Both the position numbers and the translations under genes were made by a program. The notes beneath the pieces were generated by a model, which saw nothing but the letters and a program-made list of their open reading frames with translations, had not been told where the DNA came from and did no database searches. From the NCBI GenBank assembly GCA_046318675.1, contig JBKCUA010000002.1, positions 1 through 64,000 on the forward strand: a stretch of DNA of 64,000 nt. Direction: 5' to 3'. Below, in pieces: positions 52,197 to 60,833 of the stretch; positions within the stretch are counted from its first letter, which is position 1, and every line of letters starts with the position of its first letter. The DNA is from JBKCUA01 sp046318675. GTDB taxonomy: Bacteria > Pseudomonadota > Alphaproteobacteria > JAJTHO01.

Positions 52197-53002
52197 TGAG
52201 GTTGCCACGCTTAATGTTGTCGTCGGTGGTGGTGAATGCTCCTGCTGTTTTGCAGGGGAGCATCCCTGCGGAGGTGTTGGCTGCCCGGTGGACTGCGGAC
52301 ACAGGCGTTGTGGCGGACTCCCTTGTTTATGGGGGCATCGTGCCTCTGTACCGATGTGAAGCCACGGGGGTGGAATTTTTTCCTGAACAGGCTGCTGTGG
52401 GTCAGGAAAAAATTCTTGTTCATCGCGCCGATGTGCCTTTGGGTGTGTGGGAACAAGAACAGGCCGCAGGGGTTATACCCTCGGCTGCGGTAGTAGCTCT
52501 GATTGCCGATAATAATGCGCCGGAGTTTCGGTCTGCGTGTGATCTGAAGAAATGCACGGTGGCCGATACGGATCAGGTGGCGGATGCGGTGGTGTTGCTG
52601 GGGTTGTTGGCGCAAACACCAGAGCCAGGCAGGCTTTTAGAAGAAGCGGTGAACCGCCTTCGTCCCGGAGGATTATTGATTGTTAGCGTACCCAACCACG
52701 GTGGCTGGTGGGCGGGGGATAATGGCGTGACATCGTTGCCGCCATTACAGGTGAGCCGGTGGACAGCGGTTAGCCTGAAAAAGTTGGCACAATTTTTTCC
52801 TCTGGATGTTGTTAGCGTTCGGCACGATTGCCTTGAAAAAGACGATGTATGGACGTTTTTGGCAGCATTGGGGCGACGGCGTGGGATGGGGTGGATATTG
52901 CGTAAGCCTTGGCGGTGGCTGGTAGTACGATTATTGCGCCACGGTGGTAGGCGCGGTATTATGGGGCGAGGGTTGTTAGCCGTCTATCGACGCAAGCCCT
53001 AG
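52196..53002 (+). CDS. degenerate class I methyltransferase-like protein
   Basis: 268 residues. Y-R-C-E-A-T-G-V-E-F-F near residue 52 resembles the N-terminal strip of methyltransferases with a small zinc-ribbon-like start. L-R-P-G-G-L-L-I-V-S-V-P-N near 155 is the standard late strand of the SAM-binding fold. The early glycine loop (D/E-x-G-x-G) that binds SAM is not visible, so activity is doubtful. The C-terminus is strongly basic (R-K-P-W-R-W-L-V-V-R-L-L-R). The last 27 bases overlap the convergent CinA-like gene. The function is unknown. Confidence 0.6.
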   Translation: MRLPRLMLSSVVVNAPAVLQGSIPAEVLAARWTADTGVVADSLVYGGIVPLYRCEATGVEFFPEQAAVGQEKILVHRADVPLGVWEQEQAAGVIPSAAVVALIADNNAPEFRSACDLKKCTVADTDQVADAVVLLGLLAQTPEPGRLLEEAVNRLRPGGLLIVSVPNHGGWWAGDNGVTSLPPLQVSRWTAVSLKKLAQFFPLDVVSVRHDCLEKDDVWTFLAALGRRRGMGWILRKPWRWLVVRLLRHGGRRGIMGRGLLAVYRRKP

Positions 53003-53467
53003 ACACTCAGCCACCGCAGCCAGCCGTATCGCCGTACGATCGCCGGGAAAAATCTTCTGCATTACTTTGGTATCCTGCCCTGCACGGGCACAGGCCATAA
53101 ATACCAGCCCAAGGGGCTTTTCGGCGCTGCCGCCGCCGGGTCCAGCAATCCCAGTGGTGGCAAGGCCAATGGTGGCACCAGTAACTATGCGTATTGTTTC
53201 CGCTAGGGCTTTCGCCACGGGGGCACTGACGGCACCATGTTGTTTTACAAGATACTCTGGTACACCCAGACGTATTTTTTCACTGTTCGCATAGCATACT
53301 GCTCCGCCTTGATAGACGGCCGATGCTCTGGGAATTTCGGTGATTAATGCGGCCAACAGACCCCCCGTGCACGATTCTGCCGTAGCCAAAGTCATGTGTT
53401 GTTGGCGTAGCTGAGCTAACAGCAGGGTGGCCTGATACACAAGAGATTCGGAAAAGAGTTGCGTCAT
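52976..53467 (-). CDS. pncC: CinA C-terminal-type nicotinamide-nucleotide amidohydrolase
   Basis: Converts nicotinamide mononucleotide to nicotinate mononucleotide in NAD recycling; 163 residues from the ATG at 53467, the usual stand-alone length. T-A-E-S-C-T-G-G and G-I-A-G-P-G-G-G are the family signatures. There are 53 bases between its start and the divergent methylase start. The 3' end overlaps the methyltransferase-like gene tail to tail. Confidence 0.92.
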   Translation of the reverse strand: MTQLFSESLVYQATLLLAQLRQQHMTLATAESCTGGLLAALITEIPRASAVYQGGAVCYANSEKIRLGVPEYLVKQHGAVSAPVAKALAETIRIVTGATIGLATTGIAGPGGGSAEKPLGLVFMACARAGQDTKVMQKIFPGDRTAIRLAAVAECLGLASIDG

Positions 53468-53520
53468 GGTGGCTCCTGCAGCATTTTTGCCGTGTGTCTT
53501 TAAAAAAGCCAGTTCCAAAT

Positions 53521-54414
53521 ATGGCCGCCCCGGTACTCAAATGGGCTGGGGGGAAACGGCAGCTGTTGCCGTTGCTGGTGCAGCGATACCCAACGGTTTT
53601 GTTGCAAGGGGAGATAGATACCTATATTGAGCCGTTTGTTGGCGGTGGAGCGGTGTTTTTTGATTTGGCGCAACGGCGGATGTTTCGCCAAGCATATCTT
53701 TTTGATGTCAATCCGGCGGTGGTGGGGGTGTACACGGCCATCAGGGATCAGGTAGAGGATGTGATTGCTTTATTAACAACCATGGGTGAGATGTTTTTAA
53801 ACTGCAATAGTCTGGACAGATCGGCGTTTTTTTACAAGATGCGGGAAACATATAATACCCAGCCCGGCGATACTCTAACCAAGGCGGCTCAAACTCTTTT
53901 TCTTAATAAAACGTGCTTTAACGGTCTGTACCGGGTGAACAGCAAAGGGCAGTTCAATGTCCCTTACGGTCGGTATAAACAGCCTGGCATTGTTCAGCCA
54001 GAACGCCTTCGGGCAGTTTCAATGGCTCTGCAAGGTACTGTTATCCAACAAGGGGATTTTTCCCATAGTGTTGATTGTATAAAGGGAAAAACTTTCATTT
54101 ATTACGATCCGCCGTACCGCCCTTTAAACAAAACATCCTTTTTCAACCAATATGATAAAACATCTTTTGATGATAAAGAACAATCCCGCTTGGCGGCAAT
54201 GTTTAAGGAACTAGACAAAAAGGGTGTTTTGCAGATGCTCAGCAACGCCGATCCCACCAATACGAGGGATGATCCGTTTTTTGATCAACTGTACGCTGGC
54301 TATTTTATTGAACGTATCACCGCCACCCGCCGGATTAATGCCGATGCTGGCAAGAGGGGCGGGCTGCGGGAGATTTTGGTGCGTAATTACACCAGCCCCT
54401 CCGCCACCAGATAA
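53521..54414 (+). CDS. dam: Dam-type (D12 class) DNA adenine methyltransferase
   Basis: N6-adenine methylase, 297 residues from the ATG at 53521 (a GTG at 53494 would add nine). The SAM motif is E-P-F-V-G-G-G-A-V-F-F-D near residue 37 after K-W-A-G-G-K-R, and the catalytic motif is Y-Y-D-P-P-Y-R-P. By family it probably targets GATC, but this is not proven. No restriction endonuclease is adjacent, so it appears solitary. It overlaps rlmE tail to tail by 28 bases. Confidence 0.92.
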   Translation: MAAPVLKWAGGKRQLLPLLVQRYPTVLLQGEIDTYIEPFVGGGAVFFDLAQRRMFRQAYLFDVNPAVVGVYTAIRDQVEDVIALLTTMGEMFLNCNSLDRSAFFYKMRETYNTQPGDTLTKAAQTLFLNKTCFNGLYRVNSKGQFNVPYGRYKQPGIVQPERLRAVSMALQGTVIQQGDFSHSVDCIKGKTFIYYDPPYRPLNKTSFFNQYDKTSFDDKEQSRLAAMFKELDKKGVLQMLSNADPTNTRDDPFFDQLYAGYFIERITATRRINADAGKRGGLREILVRNYTSPSATR

Positions 54415-55043
54415 ATCTCCGCGGATTCTTTGCGGCTGGCGGGGGGCTTGAAGTGATGCACCTTGCGAAAGAGTTTCTTGCCTAAGGCTAATAAATCACC
54501 ACTGGCACCGCCTTGGAAAACCTTGACGACAAAGCTGCCGCCGGGGCGCAACACGGCGGCGGCAAAGGCAAATGCTTCTTCTGCCAGCGCGACCACGCGG
54601 AGGTGATCCGTGGCGGCGTGGCCTGTGGTGGGGGCGGCCATATCGCTGAGCACTACGTCCACCGGCTTCGTTAATTGGGCGCGAAGGGTTGCCACCGTGG
54701 CGGCATCGGTAAAATCACCGCACAGGACGCTTACCCCCGGCAGGGTGTCCATCTCAAGAATGTCGAGAGCAACGACGGTGCCATGTTCACCCACAAGGGT
54801 TGCGGCGACTTGGCTCCATCCGCCGGGGGCGGCGCCTAAGTCAACAATGGTCATGCCGGGGCGGAGCAGATGGTATTTTTCCTGAATCTGGAGCAGTTTG
54901 AAGGCTGCACGGCTACGGTATCCGGCATCTTGGGCGGCCGCGACATACGGATCGTTGAGTTGACGGTCAAGCCATCGTTTGGAGGATGGCGTCCGCCCGG
55001 CCTTAACCCGAACTGTTTGCTTGGGACGGCGGGTGCGGCTCAT
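54387..55043 (-). CDS. rlmE: 23S rRNA 2'-O-ribose methyltransferase RlmE
   Basis: Methylates U2552 in the A-loop, late in 50S assembly; 218 residues. The SAM loop is D-L-G-A-A-P-G-G-W-S-Q. The K-D-K-E tetrad is visible: K in S-R-A-A-F-K-L, D in L-S-D-M-A-A, K in F-V-V-K-V-F-Q-G, and E in S-A-E-I-Y-L-V. The start overlaps the end of the AsmA gene by 4 bases, so they form an operon. Confidence 0.96.
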   Translation of the reverse strand: MSRTRRPKQTVRVKAGRTPSSKRWLDRQLNDPYVAAAQDAGYRSRAAFKLLQIQEKYHLLRPGMTIVDLGAAPGGWSQVAATLVGEHGTVVALDILEMDTLPGVSVLCGDFTDAATVATLRAQLTKPVDVVLSDMAAPTTGHAATDHLRVVALAEEAFAFAAAVLRPGGSFVVKVFQGGASGDLLALGKKLFRKVHHFKPPASRKESAEIYLVAEGLV

Positions 55044-57439
55044 TGAAATAGCTTGTGAAAAAATTTTTGTATTTTCTCAGATGTTTCTGGATTTCCTATC
55101 ATGGGGTTTGGGTTTGTTTCTGCGTTTTTACGTCCAAAGGGCACCTTGCCCCGTTCCGCCACCGCCAAGCCGCCATCGGCAGCTTTAGTGATGAGTTGCG
55201 GGCACAGATTGTCCGGCAGATTAGCCGTAGATTTTTTGGTTGATTTTTTGCCGCTAAGTAAGGCATTGGCGGTATCTAATAAGTTTTTGACTGCTGTCCC
55301 ACTGACTTTTACGGTGCCGTCTTTGGCGACGGACACGCCGGGAACGGAGGGTTCCGCTTTTATGTCGTTCCAATTGCCACGCAACCGCAAGCCCGTCACC
55401 AGAGCGGTAATATCCGCCGTGCGGCCATATGGGGTGACGACAATGTCTATATCTTTTGCCCCCACGTTAACATTGCCGTCGGCGGTGAGGACAATATCCT
55501 TGGCGTCGAGAATGCTGACGACATTTGTAAAAACACTGCGCTGTCCCTGCCAACGCAAAGCTAGGCAACGCGGTGCATCAACGCTGATCCCTTTTAGAAG
55601 AAAACCTGCCGCCGTACCCCATCCACCGACGGTTTTTTCAAGCCAGGCGCGATCAATGGAGGCGTTGTCGGCAATAACTTGAATATCACCGCTGAGGGAC
55701 TTTTGTAATTGGCTAACTGTGCCTGCTGTACCTTTAAGGTCAACCCGGATTGTGGCCGTGCCATTTTCTAGTACGGTTTGCCCGGTGAGTAGGCGCGCTA
55801 CTTCCCCAGCCGGGGCGTAGGTAACGGCTCGTACGGCTAACTGTGGTGGTACCCGTCCAATGGTGGCATCCAAGTGGGCATTGCCCTTTATAGCTCCATT
55901 GCCAGGCAAGCCAGCGGTTAGTGTAGCTGCTAAAGATTCATATTTATTCTCTATTAACAAATTCAATTTATCCAGCGAAAGAGTGCCATTGTTGTGAGGC
56001 CATAGCACGGTATCAGCGGTCACGGTGATGGTATTAGGTAAATCTTGGCGCGTGGCTAAAAAGCGTTGCAAGGCATCGGGCTGCTTGGGTTCGGCGGGAG
56101 CAGAGGTAGCAGAACTTTGTTCTGTCTCGGGTTTACTTTCGATTTTTTCTACGGGTTGATAGCTGCGTGCATCTAAGGTGGCGGCGTTGAGAACAACGGA
56201 AAATGGTCTATCTTTTCCTTTTTTTAAATCAAAAGAAAAAGTATTATTGCCAAGGGAGGCATCACGAATAGAGATATCGAGGGCTTCCGGTGCTGTTTGG
56301 TGGCTGAGGGTAAAAGGCACACGCACCCGACCATCGCCTGCAAGGGGTATATCCAGTAATCTTGCTAGGTAAGACAAGCTTTTTGCTTCAAGCTGTCCCT
56401 CTGCTTTGACCGTATTTATTTTTCCTTGTGTCCAAGCACCTGTTGCTTCGCCAGTGGCCGTTAAGGTGGCATTATCGGCGAAGCTAAGCTGTGCTTCAGA
56501 AAGAATTAGGCTTTCTTTTTCACCTTTAACTTTGAGTGTTAATTTTCCTTCAAGACCATCGGGAAATTGATGACCAAGAAGAGCACTGAGGTTTTGCAAA
56601 TGGCTTACCTTGGCGGCGGCATCAAGATTAAGGGTGTTTACATGATGCCCCTGCAACCCGACATCGCCCGTAGCAGCCCATTCACCAGCACCAAATAAAC
56701 TTTGCAGGGCAAAAGGATACGTCCCTTCTCCAGCGGCTAAGATTGCCAGTGAGCCGATAATACCTTTGAAAGAAAATGGTACATCATTGATACTGCCAGA
56801 TAAATTGATTGTTACTGGGGCATTAATATTAGCGGTGTCAAGGCGTAGACGATCGAGATAAACGGCATGAGGCCCTTCTTTATCCGGAGAGCGATAAAAG
56901 ATTTTAGCGTTGTTTAAATGAAGTTTTTCAAAGAATAATGATGGTTTTTTTGTGGCTTTTTTCGCGCTGGTCGTTTCCTGGGGGTTGGAGACGGTATCCA
57001 CAGGGCGTAAGTCCCAGTTCGCTTGGCCATTTTTTGTTTTTTCTAAATAAATTTCCGGTGCATCGAGGGTCAGTTGCTCAAAAATGATTTTTCCCGTAAG
57101 AAGCCGCAGCCCATCCACCGAAATGGTAATCTTTTCGGCTTTGATAAAAAAAGGGTCTTGCATACCTTCGGCATTGGAGAGTTCAATCGTGCTTATTTCA
57201 ACAACAGGATGCCAGCGAAAATAAATCTTGATGTCGCCCGCCAGTTTCAATTCCCGCCCAGTGGCGTTGCGGACTTGCTCTATCAAGAGGGGGCGCAACC
57301 GTTCTGGTTGTACTAAAACATACGCCGCACCCCAGATGATACCGATGATGATACCAATAATACCTAATACTACCAGAATCCTACCGCCCCAGTGGCGCAA
57401 TAGCACAGGCAGATAGGCACGGGAAGCATTGGTCATCAT
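55040..57439 (-). CDS. AsmA-family envelope protein
   Basis: 799 residues. One N-terminal transmembrane helix (about 21-43) is followed by a periplasmic repeat-beta protein. The segment R-E-L-K-L-A-G-D-I-K-I after the helix and I-L-D-A-P-E-like strands are typical of AsmA. A Glu/Ser/Pro/Thr-rich linker at about 430-450 splits it in two. The conserved C-terminal region begins G-T-V-S-Q-L-Q-K-S-L-S-G. Related proteins affect outer membrane protein and lipid balance. It is the second AsmA-superfamily giant in the window. Confidence 0.9.
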   Translation of the reverse strand: MMTNASRAYLPVLLRHWGGRILVVLGIIGIIIGIIWGAAYVLVQPERLRPLLIEQVRNATGRELKLAGDIKIYFRWHPVVEISTIELSNAEGMQDPFFIKAEKITISVDGLRLLTGKIIFEQLTLDAPEIYLEKTKNGQANWDLRPVDTVSNPQETTSAKKATKKPSLFFEKLHLNNAKIFYRSPDKEGPHAVYLDRLRLDTANINAPVTINLSGSINDVPFSFKGIIGSLAILAAGEGTYPFALQSLFGAGEWAATGDVGLQGHHVNTLNLDAAAKVSHLQNLSALLGHQFPDGLEGKLTLKVKGEKESLILSEAQLSFADNATLTATGEATGAWTQGKINTVKAEGQLEAKSLSYLARLLDIPLAGDGRVRVPFTLSHQTAPEALDISIRDASLGNNTFSFDLKKGKDRPFSVVLNAATLDARSYQPVEKIESKPETEQSSATSAPAEPKQPDALQRFLATRQDLPNTITVTADTVLWPHNNGTLSLDKLNLLIENKYESLAATLTAGLPGNGAIKGNAHLDATIGRVPPQLAVRAVTYAPAGEVARLLTGQTVLENGTATIRVDLKGTAGTVSQLQKSLSGDIQVIADNASIDRAWLEKTVGGWGTAAGFLLKGISVDAPRCLALRWQGQRSVFTNVVSILDAKDIVLTADGNVNVGAKDIDIVVTPYGRTADITALVTGLRLRGNWNDIKAEPSVPGVSVAKDGTVKVSGTAVKNLLDTANALLSGKKSTKKSTANLPDNLCPQLITKAADGGLAVAERGKVPFGRKNAETNPNPMIGNPETSEKIQKFFHKLFQ

Positions 57440-57465
57440 AGCTCTCTTATTTATAAAAAATGAAA

Positions 57466-58356
57466 CTATTCGGTAGCACCCTCATCCCACCCGCACAAGC
57501 CCCACGTCGCGATCATATGCGGGGGTAGGGGAGCCTGCCATTCCTGCCAAACATGGGTGATGGGGTGACGCACCTTAAGGCGCCGAGCGTGCAGGTGTAG
57601 GCGGGTGTTTTTTTCGCCCAACCCATACACGGTATCGCCCAGAATGGGCGTTTTTAAATCGGCGCAATGCACCCGTACTTGATGCGTACGGCCTTGTAGG
57701 GGGTGGAGGGTAAGCCAAGTATATTGACCATGCCTTCCTAACGTGGCGTATTGGGTGATGGCATCCTGACCAGAGGGGTCAACTTCCATACGTTCCCCAA
57801 CTTTGAGAAGGGGGGCATCCACGCTTCCCCTTGGTTTGGCGGGCTTGCCGACAACAACAGCCCAGTAGGTTTTTTCCGCGTGCCGTTCGGCAAATTGTTC
57901 CGCCAGACCAGCGGCGGCGGCGCGGCTTTTGGCTAGCACCAACACGCCGCTGGTGTCTTTATCGAGGCGGTGGGTGAGCTTAGGAGCCTCATTGCCATAT
58001 ACGGCGCGCACCAAGGCATCAACGCTGTTTTTCTGGCCCGTGCCGCCCTGGGTGGCCAGACCCGCGGGCTTATTGAGCACGAGGAGTTCCTCATCCTCAG
58101 CCAGAATCAACGGCGCAAGGACGGACAAATCCAGCCGCTGCCCCGGCGTGCTCACGCTTAACGCGGCAAAAGGCGGCAGGCGTACCGTATCCCCAGCGTT
58201 CAGGCGAAATGATCCCTCTGCTCTTTTGCCATTGACCCGCACCTGCCCCGTGCGCAGCCACTTTTGCAGCTGGGCAAAGCCAATGCCCTGGGCCTTTAGC
58301 CAGCGATCGAGACGTTGCCCAGCATCGGAATTAGAAATGGTGCGTTCAAGGGACAT
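57466..58356 (-). CDS. RluA-family 23S rRNA pseudouridine synthase
   Basis: 296 residues. An N-terminal S4 RNA-binding domain (about 14-75) precedes the catalytic domain with H-R-L-D-K-D-T-S-G-V-L-V-L-A, whose second Asp is the nucleophile. The later P-L-x-G-R-T-H-Q-V-R-V-H motif is intact. It is closest in layout to RluC/RluD; the exact target uridines cannot be told. It is 26 bases downstream of the AsmA start and 6 bases from the glycosyltransferase gene end. Confidence 0.93.
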   Translation of the reverse strand: MSLERTISNSDAGQRLDRWLKAQGIGFAQLQKWLRTGQVRVNGKRAEGSFRLNAGDTVRLPPFAALSVSTPGQRLDLSVLAPLILAEDEELLVLNKPAGLATQGGTGQKNSVDALVRAVYGNEAPKLTHRLDKDTSGVLVLAKSRAAAAGLAEQFAERHAEKTYWAVVVGKPAKPRGSVDAPLLKVGERMEVDPSGQDAITQYATLGRHGQYTWLTLHPLQGRTHQVRVHCADLKTPILGDTVYGLGEKNTRLHLHARRLKVRHPITHVWQEWQAPLPPHMIATWGLCGWDEGATE

Positions 58357-58362
58357 GGGGGG

Positions 58363-59232
58363 TCATCGCTTCTGAAACGCGCTTTCCATCACGTTCAACA
58401 CTCCCAAGATAACCTCCTTCACCCGCCGTTTGACGCTGGGCAGGGGGGTGAGGGCCTTGAGGGTAGGAAGCTCCAGGCACGGCAGGTGGGCGGCCTCGGG
58501 CAGGGCTTTGACAAACTGTTGGTGCAGCCAGCTCCCCTCCGGCGGGAGGATATTCTTCGGGATAGCCAAGCGGCGCAGGATTTCATTCCATAAATGATAG
58601 GTATATGCACCTTGACAGAGCCTATCCATTTCTTCCGTTTTATCGGGATGCAACGCCAGCAGCGGTGCCAGATAACTGACAGGATAGAACGCTTGCGGGG
58701 GTAGGGCAACACCCTGCATATTAAGGCGGGTGAGCACCCTTGTGAGCAGGCCGGGGCCAATATACGCCCATGGGAAATCGGTGCCGCTGGTGGCGAGTTC
58801 TTCTAAAAGGGTGTGCTGAAGGCTGGCATCGGGGATATGCAGCACCCCAACGCTGATAGTCTTTTTATCCTCACGACCACACACAATATTTTTGCCGCTA
58901 GCAAGGGCAGTAAAATCCCCTGCCGGGCGCAGGCAAATGACATCGGCATCAAGCCACCAGCCTGGCTCTTTGCTGAGCAGGGTAAATCGGAATGCATCGG
59001 AAAAAGCGGTTATATTGGCTTTCATGCCGCCTTGGGTGTACTTACCCAGATCGGATCGGGGGAGAATCTCCGCCGCGTCCCGGCGCACGACCCCCGTGGG
59101 GACTTCCAGCGGATCAAAGCACCACAGATGCACAGTAAACCCTTTTTGAACAAAGGAGGCCATGCAGGCACGCTCATAAACAGACAGAGGGCGGCCATGC
59201 CAAAAGAAGTGGGCGGTTTCAGAATTGCTCAT
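58363..59232 (-). CDS. DXD-type glycosyltransferase (GT32/alpha-1,4-GT-like)
   Basis: 289 residues from the ATG at 59232. F-F-W-H-G-R-P-L-S-x-Y-E near the start and the nucleotide-sugar motif W-W-L-D-A-D-V near residue 91 fit the capsule-synthesis and GT32 group. H-L-W-N-E near residue 208 matches the conserved histidine region of the alpha-1,4-glycosyltransferase domain. The substrate is unknown; a surface glycan is likely. No other glycan genes are adjacent. Upstream of it begins the repeat-bounded insertion region. Confidence 0.8.
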   Translation of the reverse strand: MSNSETAHFFWHGRPLSVYERACMASFVQKGFTVHLWCFDPLEVPTGVVRRDAAEILPRSDLGKYTQGGMKANITAFSDAFRFTLLSKEPGWWLDADVICLRPAGDFTALASGKNIVCGREDKKTISVGVLHIPDASLQHTLLEELATSGTDFPWAYIGPGLLTRVLTRLNMQGVALPPQAFYPVSYLAPLLALHPDKTEEMDRLCQGAYTYHLWNEILRRLAIPKNILPPEGSWLHQQFVKALPEAAHLPCLELPTLKALTPLPSVKRRVKEVILGVLNVMESAFQKR

Positions 59233-59347
59233 GATAGCAGGGTATTCCCTCAAGGATGCTTTACCCTGTTTAAGTCAGAAGGGTGATGCTGGCAATGGGT
59301 AACGGTTCAGGCTGAACAAGGTAGTCTCAATGGCTTCACCCCCCTTT

Positions 59348-59427
59348 TTACTGGATACCAGCCGTGGCGGTCTGGCTGCTGGGGCGGGAGGGGTGCTGTA
59401 CCAGTTTCATCAATACCCCCATGGCAG
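59348..59427 (-). pseudogene. detached 3' end of an FTR1 iron permease gene
   Basis: On the reverse strand this reads A-M-G-V-L-M-K-L-V-Q-H-P-S-R-P-S-S-Q-T-A, identical to residues near the C-terminus of the intact FTR1 at 60834-61676, then T-A-G-I-Q and a TAA at 59348-59350. The intact gene ends K-A-G-V-S and TGA instead. The two tails are the same length but differ in almost every codon after the repeat, so this looks like a displaced natural gene end rather than a chance copy. Confidence 0.8.
59361..59425 (+). repeat. 65-bp direct repeat, left copy (candidate attachment site)
   Basis: Matches 60847-60911 at 64 of 65 positions in the same orientation (the one difference is at 59364/60850, G against T). 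The start-to-start distance is 1,486 bp. The homology stops abruptly at 59425. Confidence 0.92.
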
Positions 59428-59459
59428 CATAATATTTTGCATTAATAAAAATAAAATAC

Positions 59460-59489
59460 TTGACGAATATATATATATATTAATCTAAT
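59460..59489 (+). promoter_or_regulatory. candidate promoter of the repeat-flanked gene
   Basis: TTGACG and TCTAAT, each 5 of 6 to consensus, are 18 bases apart; the spacer is an (AT)n run (59467-59480). The predicted start point is about 80 bases before the ATG at 59574. It lies inside the putative insertion, so the gene would bring its own promoter. The rest of 59254-59573 holds the left repeat and no other gene. Confidence 0.6.
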
Positions 59490-59573
59490 AATGGCGGTGG
59501 CTTGGACACGGATAATAATCGGCCTTGAACCACCTAACCACTGGCAACGAAGGTAACCATGATAGGAGTAGGT

Positions 59574-60824
59574 ATGACGGAAGAGATGCAGGTAACAGCA
59601 GCAGATAGGGCGCGGGCTAGTCAAGTACTGGCAGCATATGAAGCCTTCAAAAAACAGAAAGACGATTTGCCGGGACTTCTAGTAGATCGTATAGAGCGGT
59701 GGGCTAAAAAAGTTGAAGGTGTTCTTGAAAGTGAAGGTGTTCTTGAAAAAAATGTGCACCCACAGCAGGTTAAAACGCTCGCCGCATTACAAGAGGAAAT
59801 TGTAGAAATAAATCTAGCAATGCAAGAAGGATGGCCTGACTTCAAAGGGTATGTAGGCTGTTCTTTATCAGCGAACGAAGGCAAAGAAGTTAAGAGTTTG
59901 TTCGAGATCGTAATGAATGGTGAAGCATTACCTGATAACCTCTTATTTAAGAGTATTGAAAAGGTTTTGGGTGCTGAACTTTTGGAAAAACTAAATAAGT
60001 GCCAAAATGCAGATGATAAAGATAAAGCTTTGGATATTGTTATTTCTACACGTGTAAGGAAAGATTCTAAGAATATCCACCAGAATATCGACCCAAGCAG
60101 CGATAGTCGTAAATACATAGATTATGTCACTCTTAGCCAAGCGTACGAAAAGGGAATAGAGGAAGTTTTGGAAAATCGCAGGCTTGTTAAAAATTTTTTC
60201 GAGGCTGGTGGTAGTGTCGATGCCGAACTTGTAAAACAGCTCAATACAACTATTATGCAACACAAATTGCGGGATATTTTTAACAAAGACCCCCTTGTTC
60301 TTGATGAACAATCTTTCATAAGAGCGATTTTGCAGGAAAATCCTCAAGATTTCAAAGAACCGACAACCCAAGTATTCGATGGAATTGTTCGTGCTATCTG
60401 CAAGGCTAATGAGGCGGCGGTGCATGAATTGCGATGGCAATCTGAAGATAGAGCACGCTTTCCCGACCTATATCTGCCGCCGTACCCTATCAAGATTGCA
60501 AGTATATTACGTGAGACGGATAAGGTCAAACAATGGGTAGACACTGGAGAGTTGATGCAGGAGCTTGGAACAAAACGTCGAATGATAGATTTGCAAGCGG
60601 GTACCGTGAAGAGCTTTTCCGACCTATCGGATGTGCTTCAGGATGAAATCAACAGGATTATTGCACTCGACGATCCAGACTCGCGTGGGGCACAATCGTG
60701 TTATTTTCTACACCGGCTAACTTCTGGATATAGCAATGAATACGCAAAAGAGTTAGCGTCAAAGCGGCAACAATCCGCAACCTTAGCCGTACAGGTCACC
60801 CAGCAACTTGGGAGAGAACGCTAA
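59574..60824 (+). CDS. unrecognised helical protein inside direct repeats
   Basis: 416 residues from the ATG at 59574, which has GGAG 6 bases upstream (an ATG at 59559 is also in frame). I recognise no family. The product is hydrophilic and looks almost wholly helical, with many Glu, Lys, Gln and Asp, no signal peptide and no membrane helix. Segments such as L-A-A-L-Q-E-E-I-V-E-I could form coiled coil. An 18-bp near-perfect tandem repeat (59714-59731, 59732-59749) encodes E-G-V-L-E twice. It is visibly more AT-rich than nearby genes. It lies between two 65-bp copies of the FTR1 gene end and converges on FTR1 with 9 bases between stops. It could be cargo of an integrated element, for example a toxin, defence or effector gene; nothing in the sequence decides. 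Confidence 0.75.
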   Translation: MTEEMQVTAADRARASQVLAAYEAFKKQKDDLPGLLVDRIERWAKKVEGVLESEGVLEKNVHPQQVKTLAALQEEIVEINLAMQEGWPDFKGYVGCSLSANEGKEVKSLFEIVMNGEALPDNLLFKSIEKVLGAELLEKLNKCQNADDKDKALDIVISTRVRKDSKNIHQNIDPSSDSRKYIDYVTLSQAYEKGIEEVLENRRLVKNFFEAGGSVDAELVKQLNTTIMQHKLRDIFNKDPLVLDEQSFIRAILQENPQDFKEPTTQVFDGIVRAICKANEAAVHELRWQSEDRARFPDLYLPPYPIKIASILRETDKVKQWVDTGELMQELGTKRRMIDLQAGTVKSFSDLSDVLQDEINRIIALDDPDSRGAQSCYFLHRLTSGYSNEYAKELASKRQQSATLAVQVTQQLGRER

Positions 60825-60833
60825 TACCCCCCC

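Noticed and set aside
59467..59480. (AT)7 run as an origin or DNA-unwinding element
   Set aside because: No DnaA boxes or iterons are nearby; the run fits better as the spacer of a promoter with good -35 and -10 boxes.
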